Source: Lycium barbarum (lineage: Eukaryota; Streptophyta; Magnoliopsida; Solanales; Solanaceae). From it: DNA of 64,000 nt. The stretch covers positions 42,926,098 through 42,990,097 of the forward strand of contig NC_083345.1 in the NCBI RefSeq assembly GCF_019175385.1, written 5' to 3'. A program made the translations under genes and the position numbers. The notes beneath the pieces are model-generated. The model saw nothing but the letters and a program-made list of their open reading frames with translations. It ran no database searches and had not been told where the DNA came from. Shown here piece by piece: positions 56,700 through 64,000 of this stretch. Each line of letters starts with the position of its first letter. The stretch's first letter is position 1.

Positions 56700-58440
56700 C
56701 TCACTTCCTCATGAATGACAGGAACAAGTCTGATCAGCCTTGTAAAATTTGTTCCCCAACTGTGCTGGCTTCGAGAGGGCCTTCTGAATCAAGCCTGCGG
56801 CCAATAGCCTTTCGAAGAGATGAGCCCTCAGCTCGAGGAGCGTTGTGAATTCTCTTACTTGCCTCTTCTCGAAAGCAAGACGTTGAGCGTTGTATGTTGC
56901 GGGTGGCGATTCATTTTGGTAATTCTTACGTGGTTGATATGATTGTGGTGGGTTATTTACTAATGGGCGATAATTTTGTTGAGGTGGTGCTTGATAAGTG
57001 GGAGCGGACACCCAAACACTAGGCGGAGCCAAGTAAGCCGGTATAGTGGTGGTGAAGCTTGGTTATGGTAATACACAGGTGTTGGATTATAGGCGGGTGC
57101 AGAGTAGTTTATGACGGGCGTAGTTATGTGATAGATTTGTGGTTCTTTGGGCTTGGGATGGAACGTGGTACATGCTTGCCATGTCCTCTTTCTTCTATCG
57201 GAAGATTCTTGTAGTAGCTTGTCCCGATGCCTTGTTAAAGACACTAACTATTTTTCCGGACTTGAGACCATCTTCTATAGCCTCTCCCATTTTGACCAAT
57301 TCAGCAAACGGCCTTCCATCCATGGACAACATTTTGTCGTAGAAATCAGGCTCCTGGGATCTGATGAACACAGAGACTAGCTCTTCTTCACACATTGGTG
57401 GCTGCATACAGGCTGCCTCGGCCCTCCACCTGCTGGCAAACTTCGTGTAGTTTTCTGCTTGACCTTTTCAATGTAATAGCAGTCTGGTACTTTTTTGACA
57501 TTAAATCGAAGTCTTTCCATAAAGGATTCTGCCATGTCCTCCCAAGTGTGCCATTGACGCATATCTTGAGTTGCGAACCATTCAGCGGCTTCTCCAGTCA
57601 AGTTACGACTGAATAGTCGCATGATTAGGGGTTCATTTTTCTTCACTCTGACCAATTGGTCGCAGTAAGATCGGAGGTGCGCTTTGGGATTCCCTGTCCC
57701 ATTGAACATCTCAAATTTTGGGATTTTGAACCCCTCTGGTAAGTCCAAATCCAAATGGATGCACAGGCTTGCTGATCTGTTGGATTTCTCTAGTAATTCC
57801 TCCATCTTTTTCACCATATCTTTTTGACACTTATCCTGTTCGGCTCTCCAGGCCCTTTCCATTTCTTCATAATGATCTAGATCTTTATACCCTAGGGAGA
57901 ATTCACTGGGAATGTTAGGAGTGAAGAATGAGACCTAGTGGGTGGTATGGTTGAGTGGGGCAGTGATGGGCAGCCCAGTTAGTGGAGCTGGAGCACGTAA
58001 TTGGCTTACCAGATTAATGAAAATAGGCTGAGGAACTTGGTATAAGGAACTGAGTGAGTGGTCCCTAGGATTTGAGTGTATTTTGTTGGTGGAGGAATGC
58101 AGTAAGAAGGACCAGCAAGGTTTGGGTTGGTGGAGCTTAGTGGAGGTGGGATGGTTCCTGGTAGGTATATAGGAAAGTGATCAGGTATTGGTGAGCTCAG
58201 TGAAGGGAACAAAGTAGGAGGTCTTCTTTCCTCTGTCAAGACGTCCTTGTCTGTATTTTCTGCCTCATTCCAAGCCACCTTTTCTTGGAGGGCCGTAACG
58301 GTAGTCAGTAATGTTGCAATCACATCTTCTTGAGATGATATTTCTTGCGGGTCTTAGGCATCTCCGTCACGGAGAGCGAGCTCATTTCTGTCATCAGGTG
58401 TATCAGTCATCTTTTCCTTGCCTTTGTCTATGTGGGATAC
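56700..58440 (-). pseudogene. Ogre-2 gag, broken
   Basis: The start is near 58410-58440 (MTDTPDDRNELA), followed by a Pro-rich linker (58323-58006). The capsid part lies in 57862-57377 with GFKIPKFEMFNGTGNPKAHL, MRLFSRNLTGEAAEWF and WEDMAESFMERLRFNV. It continues after a frame change with EELVSVFIRSQEPDFYDKM (57407-57195). The Tyr/Pro/Gln-rich tail is at 57244-56709. This is a typical Tat/Ogre gag (retrotrans_gag family). Frame changes occur near 57960, 57450, 57200 and 57000. Confidence 0.85.
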
Positions 58441-59100
58441 TAACGCGGCTTTGGATCTTGTGAAGTATGCCAGCTTTCAGTATTACGCTAATCGGCCTCG
58501 TTCTATTAGACAAGAATAACTCAACGGTAGACAAAGTTAGTTACTTACCAAAAAATAAAAAGGTAAAATGTCACATCTTGATATTTAAAGCGCACTTAGC
58601 ACATAAAATCATATATTAAGCTTGAACACTTTTGATCCTTTGTTCTAAAGGTTCGGATGTTTATGGGCCTTTGATGTTTGGGTGGAGCTTGGTTCAATGG
58701 GATTTATGGTTGACTTACTTTCGGCAAACCCTTCCCTATCACATAAATTAAACAAATGGGGGGAATTATAATTTAAATTATGTAAGGGCTGAGTCTTACG
58801 TAGACTACCTACGTATCCCACCAGGGGAAGTCAGGCCCTATCGTAGTTCGTTTTACAAAAGAAGGATATATATCTTTCCTAAATATCAATTAGGCTAAAC
58901 CTAGTTAAGGACATCCCCAGACCAGGCCCGGCTAGGGCTTCCTGCGTATCCTTCCATAAGGACGTCAGGTCGGCGCGGTTCCTTACAATAGTTATGGGGG
59001 AGGGTCCAACTTTTTATGTGCAAAAATGGGACACCTAATAGCTATCCAAAAATGTAGTTCTGGGAGTTGCTGTCCTTACAAACTCGCTGTCTCATTTTTA
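58441..59100 (-). other. Ogre-2 spacer between the extra ORF and gag
   Basis: No gene is recognised. It carries a third pair of the CTACGTATCC...GTAGTTC module, at 58806-58850 and 58939-58981. Confidence 0.5.
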
Positions 59101-59107
59101 TTTCATC

Positions 59108-59818
59108 TCAGTATTGTGGCGGTAAGATGACCAAGATCTCTCCTCTACTGATCTTGTACTCGAGTCCAAGCTTGAATGTGTGGTACTCTTCTATGTCTTG
59201 TCCCACAGATTCTGTATGATACAGGCAAAACTTGTTCCTATTGGGCCCCGGTGGGTGAGTGTGCATAGAAGTCAGATCCCTCATTGGTTGGGCATAGTAG
59301 TCAGATTCCTCATTGGCATCATTCTCCTCCTCTGCAAACTCAGGAGACATTTTGAATGGTTCTTTTTATCCCTCAGCCTCTATGTCAATGGGCTCTAATT
59401 CCTCCTCCTCCATATCCCGAGGCTCTTTTTCTTCCTCTTTTGGTTCCCCTTCCTCGACGGGTTCGGAGGCTTCCTGTTGAGGCTCCGACTTTTTTTTCGG
59501 GTCTGTCACCCACAGGTCCGATCTAGCTCCTTGGTTTCTGTTTACTCCTCCCGAAGCTCCTTCTCTAGGTGTCATAGGCCTTCTCTCTAAAGGTATATAA
59601 TTTAGCACCAAATCCCTTATTCCTCTAGGACATTCCCATAGTATTGTCCTTCGGGGTATGCCCTCTAGCGGGTTCCCAACCATTTCTAGCAAGCAGTCCA
59701 CTTCCTCAATTTTCCTCCCTATTTCTTGGAGGTGTTTCTCCATCTGTAGTACCTTGCCTCTCAGCAACTCAGTTGTCTCTCCCAGAGTCCACGTTTCTTG
59801 TTCTCCTTGGTTTGCCAT
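59108..59818 (-). pseudogene. Ogre-2 extra ORF between ORF1 and gag
   Basis: The ATG at 59816-59818 starts MANQGEQETWTLGE. Residues 15-55 are heptad-like, consistent with a coiled coil. It continues with LEGIPRRTILWECPRGIRDLVLNY and an acidic Glu-rich tail to 59366. A second frame (59350-59108) has FCLYHTESVGQDIEEYHTFKLGLE, like the C-x-x-H/H-x-C zinc-like pattern at the end of Tat gag proteins but with Tyr in place of the last Cys. No function is assigned. A corresponding but divergent ORF starts at 38656 in element 1. Confidence 0.55.
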
Positions 59819-60181
59819 TGTAAGTCAACCTTTTACGGAGATAAATTTGGGTAAGTTTTAAGCTTTTGTTGTTTTCCTTTTGGTATGTAGTTTAGATCAT
59901 CAGATCAAATGTATTCAAGCCTTAATATATGACAACACACATAGCAAATAGGCATGTGAAGCACGTAGCAATCATTCATGTAATTTGCAGATATTTATAC
60001 TATTTGCGTTCCTAAAGCCTTTTTGAGTTAAGGCTCTCTTAATCGATTGAAACATGCAAGTGCCATTTGTGAAAGTGAACCATTGCCCCGGAAAATCATC
60101 ATTCATTAACAAATAAAAATATCTTCCACGAAGGGATTATAAAGATGATGAAGCCGATGGGGCTTGATATAAAGCAGTATA

Positions 60182-60975
60182 TCAGCAAAGTTCTCCTGCA
60201 GCGGCTGATGCCAAGGCCTGGTTTATCTTGGCTTTCTTGACCCTCCGAATGGTGGTCTGAATCAGAAGTCGTGCTTGGTACATCTCCCTCCTAATTATCA
60301 CCGGATCTGTTTCTTCTAAGATCTTGGCTAAGTGCTCGTCTGTGCTTTCCAAACATTCTTTCAGACGCTCTTCTTCTTGGGCATCGTGAGGATGCACCGG
60401 CCAAGGGATGGATGCACCGGCTAAGTTTCCCTGTAGCCATTCATAATACCCTGGGTCACACCCTGCCTGGAACTTGTATGGAACTAAAGGATCAGGACCC
60501 CAACTCACGCGACCGTTCCATTCTCTGAGGATCACCCTAGCGTTCTAGATCTTCTGCTTTATGTGCTCAATGATGAACTGCTCAAGATTTCCTACCTGAG
60601 GTATCACTTGCCTCCTACCAAATTGCCTCAAAACCCGAGATGGATAATAAGGACAGATTGCTCCAACCCCTGCAAATGGCACAAAAGGACAATTCTTACC
60701 CCGAACGACCATAATTTCTGATATGAAGTCGGGAAACATCCAATGAACCTTATTTCAGTCAGCTGCTCAAAGAAGCGGGCCCACGCCCCTTTGGAAGTGT
60801 AACCAAGGTTCAGGTAATAATTTGTAAGACGATCTATCCTGTTGTGATTGCTCAGATACTGGACTTCCTTAGCCATATTGATGTGTTTGATAATCCACCA
60901 TTGTAGCAACATGCTACATCTTTGGAAGTATCGGAAGCGATTCCAGCATTTGGCTAAAGCCCGGAAAATGTCCTC
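60182..60975 (-). pseudogene. Ogre-2 ORF1, 3' part only
   Basis: It is related to the 39010-39900 part of element 1. Shared landmarks are MFPDFIS, KxCPFxP, RVLRQFxRxQxIPQVGN (60739-60545) and a tail with WNGRVSWGPDPL and coiled-coil-like helices (60535-60182). By eye identity to element 1 is only about half. The N-terminal half, including the FRFGD and TPTLEEI section, is missing because the LTR is fused near 60985. A stop lies near 60545 and a frameshift near 60740. Confidence 0.7.
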
Positions 60976-60984
60976 CAGGATAAT

Positions 60985-61892
60985 GGGTGCCTAAGGTCGA
61001 ACTAAATGGCATATGCACCGTTCACCTAGGATTCCTAGTCCAAATATAAAGGATTCCAGTAATAGTGTGAGTTTTTACAATCATAGAAATACAATATTTC
61101 AACCAAAAGGAAACCCGGCATACGGAAATTTAATGAGAAAGAGAGATGTGTTAGGGGTGTACCAAACCCCTTAAAAGACCATTTTTACCCATGGTTGGGC
61201 CTTTATGCCATTCTCACCCATGGCTGGGCCTTCAATAATTTTATATTCCCTTTCCCTTCTTGGACTTAACAGTTTTTTGTAAGAATATTCCTATTGGGGC
61301 TTTAGCCCAATAGGTTGGTTGGACTTTGGCCCAAATGGCCGTGCAGTAGGAGAAGAGGAAAAGGGAAAAGGAGTCGAATTAGTCTATGTTTGATGGACCT
61401 AGTACTATCAGAACTATACATATATATACATATACATATACACCTCATTTGATTGCAAGTGCACAACTAAAGATTTGATCACACACTATTGCTTCACTGG
61501 AAACTCCAAACCATACCATACTAATGGGAAAAGGTTTTCACCACCCTTATTCTTGACACCGCATAAGTTCCAAGGGGTTTCATGAACCCCAGGCATGGCA
61601 GGATATCAGGGAGTGGCTAGACCTATCCGCCGAATCTCCTCAAACTCTCAAAACCCAGAGTTGTCCTAGTATACAATCAAAGTCTCAATGTTATGCACAA
61701 GCATTATCTTATTGGGAGTAGTTCACATACAAGTAACATTAAAATAAATTCAAAATCATGACAATGGCTGAGGCAGGCATGGTAACACAATGAGGCATAT
61801 AAAATAATATGACAGTTTTAAGGTAGTCAAATAAGTGGCATAAACAAATCATACTCTTTTATTTGCATATACATATTGCCTATGATAGGCTG

Positions 61893-61935
<43 letters not shown>

Positions 61936-64000
61936 ATGATATACACATGGGATGTGTATACCAAGTGTATATCATGTGTATATACTCCCTTTCCTTTATT
62001 AATCAGTATAGATTCTGTATATATCCAAACTTTTATGTGTTTAGCTGTAGATCGCATGGTTATTCCCTTTACTTAACCAAATCCTGTCCCTTATAACAAT
62101 ATCCAAATATATAAACTAAGGCTGATTCAAGTCTTACTTAATTCCCATATTTCTCAACTAGACGATTCACTAATTTCCTTTGTCAATAGTCCACATAGTA
62201 ATAAATGAGAGCTGCCTGAATATAATGATCGAAATAAAATAGAAGGATGTAGACAAGGAGGAAAGAGGAAAAATTCAATAACTTATAATCATCAAACAGA
62301 ATTGGAGCACCAAAGAGTCTGGACAAAATAACATCACATGAACTGGGACTACACAACTTCATATTCTCAGAAGAGAAAGACCTCAGAAAGGTACCCTTAT
62401 TTTAGTACAACATTAATAAGAGCATATTTACCATAAAACTTCATATAAGTTGTCACTTGGAGTAAAAGGGAAGAGAGCAGTTATATATGTCAACAATCCT
62501 CAAAGGAAATGGCATAAAGTTCAAACCAATCTTTTCAGATTCAGACTCTCTAAATTCCTAATAGGACACTCATTACCTATAATCTTAAACCCGTCCACAT
62601 CTCTTTAAAGGAAGGCAAATATCACCCTCTAGAAACAACCAGTTTCCTTATTCTTGACTTCCTAAATTACCTCTAGACCTTTAAACAAGCTAATTTTCCT
62701 AACCCTTTTTATCTTCAACCCTTTGGTAAAATGATGGAATTTAAGGAAAGCCAATATACCTTTAAGACAAAAGTTCCCCCCATGGTCTATAGGCTAGTCA
62801 TGACACCACTCATTTGGGGGATAGATACTATGGGTCAAGCTAGGCTTGACTCTTCTCTGCCCCCTCTTTGAGGTGTCTTGAAAAGACCATCCTAAGCCAA
62901 GTGGTTCATATTGCCTTTAAGAGTATTCATCATGTCCCCAAATAACAACATCAAACCCATTCCAGCCTAACACTGTTCATTTTTTAGAAATGCTGATGCA
63001 GTACTTAATTATTTCATCTCCATGATTTATACATTATAGGATTCTGAATAATTCCAACAGCATAGGATCAAACCTTATCAGATAGAGCACAATTTTACTC
63101 TTTTAATCTAAGTTATACCACAATGGCCACCGAAGTGTAGGTGTCACAATTTAGGTTCAAGAAATAAAGGTTCTTACCAATCTTGGATTAACTAAATGCT
63201 TTTTCCTCAAGTTCAGACCAAGATTAGTACATTCACATGACCAAGTCCACACATAAATGCATCACACCAACTTTAAACATATTTCTTAGGAAGCAAACAG
63301 AAAGGCAGACAGGTCAAACTTCTAGAAAAAAGGAAAACATGAATTCAGACACTAAGTGAGTAACTTACCTCTTCAGGACTTAGTTAATGGCAGTTTTGAC
63401 CCCCTTAATCATGACAAAGTTGTGGCAGACACTTACCCCTTTATTTTGACTTAGTTTTAAACAACATGAAACCTCAGGAATTCCCCCAAGGCATAACAAA
63501 CCATCCTTGACCAATCCCAAGGTCTCAATGAACCCCACAGTCATATGAACAAGGTCTAGGAAGACAAGGAAGCCTCACGGTCCTGAAAGAGGAACAAGAT
63601 AGGGTGAGTTCATCACCTCCCCATCCCTTTCTTGAACCTTAGTCATCACCTCTACATCCCTTTCCTGAGCCTTACTTTCAGTAAAAAGGGATCAAAGGCC
63701 CCACTGGTCACTACCTCCAGTTCATGCCTAAGCTCACCTTTTACTCTCCCAAGACAACCCCAGTCCCCTTTACCTTATTCTCATACCTAATAGCAATCAC
63801 TAAGAACATATGGACAAGAGTAGTTTGACACTGCCCCTTTAAACTGAATTTCCTCTAGACCTCTAATGGATCACATAAGTTAACAACTTCTACTCAACTC
63901 AGTTTAGGGTCCTAATTCTGTAAAGCCAACTTAAATTCCTTTAGGCACTAAGATTTGAGAAAGTTGAACATTTAAATCCCCTAAAACTTATGTTCAGACT
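60985..64000 (-). repeat. Second copy of the Ogre LTR (5' side of element 2), running off the window
   Basis: From GCCTAAGGTCGAACTAAA it follows 42926-45820 closely, with small indels and a longer TA microsatellite (61896-61931). Its inner (U5) end and PBS are deleted, as the LTR homology stops inside ORF1. The outer end is beyond 64000, so no target duplication can be checked. No gene is seen in it. Confidence 0.85.

Larger units (their letters stand above)
48899..61000 (-). mobile_element. Ogre/Tat-type element 2: internal region
   Basis: Minus-strand order: ORF1 (about 60975-60182), an extra ORF (59818-59108), gag (58440-56700), protease (about 56200-55149), RT (54300-53571), RNase H and a second RNase H-like domain (53560-52800), integrase (52430-51340), then a repeat-rich spacer to the purine tract. 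Twelve kilobases of interior, an ORF before gag, two RNase H-like regions and a hypervariable 3' spacer are the marks of Ogre/Tat. All frames are broken. The PBS and the start of the leader are missing at the right end (join with the LTR near 60985). Confidence 0.85.

Noticed and set aside
1..64000. A host gene, tRNA, rRNA, or an endogenous pararetrovirus
   Set aside because: Every protein-like region could be assigned to a copia, chromovirus or Ogre/Tat domain or to an LTR. No movement-protein or coat-protein pattern of pararetroviruses was seen, and no tRNA or rRNA signature apart from the primer-binding sites.

Overview
This window is a block of nested, decayed LTR retrotransposons from a plant nuclear genome. 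I found no host gene, no RNA gene and nothing prokaryotic. The sequence is AT-rich. The elements are chromodomain Ty3/gypsy (Tekay/Del-like) copies, Ogre/Tat-type Ty3/gypsy copies, and part of a Ty1/copia-like element. This mix, and the look of the proteins and LTR motifs, suggests an asterid, most likely Solanaceae. That assignment is inferred from family resemblance and was not searched.

Layout. (1) 1-2394, minus strand: the 5' part of a copia-like element (gag remnant, PBS). Its 5' LTR starts at 2395 and is broken up by two later gypsy insertions. (2) 2868-27748, plus strand: gypsy element A, bounded by TTCTT duplications. Each of its LTRs has received another element. Tekay-like element C (4571-14277, duplication ACTTT) sits in the 5' LTR. 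Element B (21371-26529, duplication (A)TGTC) sits in the 3' LTR; it is a GC-richer LTR retrotransposon with no recognisable pol. (3) 27967-37434, plus strand: gypsy element D. A 2.1 kb solo LTR on the minus strand (31750-33869, duplication CTAAT) splits its pol, and a deletion fuses its chromodomain to the middle of its 3' LTR. (4) 37435-38225: unassigned flank, possibly the rest of the copia LTR. (5) 38.23-64.0 kb, minus strand: an Ogre/Tat complex. One long LTR (41093-48898) is shared by two internal regions. To its left is a truncated one with PBS, ORF1 and the start of a second ORF. To its right is an almost full-length one (ORF1, an extra ORF, gag, protease, RT, RNase H, second RNase H-like domain, integrase, 3' tandem-repeat spacer). 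A second LTR copy then runs off the window at 64000.

All coding regions carry stops or frameshifts, many of them explained by C-to-T/G-to-A changes, and several catalytic residues are altered, so every protein entry is a pseudogene. From inside outwards the order is: copia-like element first; then A and D into its LTR; then C and B into A, and the solo LTR's parent into D. The relative age of the Ogre block is not resolved.

The points I find most worth following are: a two-part inverted-repeat element (AGTAC/GTACT, then C-run/G-run) found in the transcribed part of the LTRs of four different gypsy families; element B, a pol-less family with an unrecognised 206-codon ORF and a degenerate internal repeat; a paired module found only in three non-coding spacers of the Ogre element; and the Ogre 3' spacer array of about 20 units, which looks like a satellite in formation.
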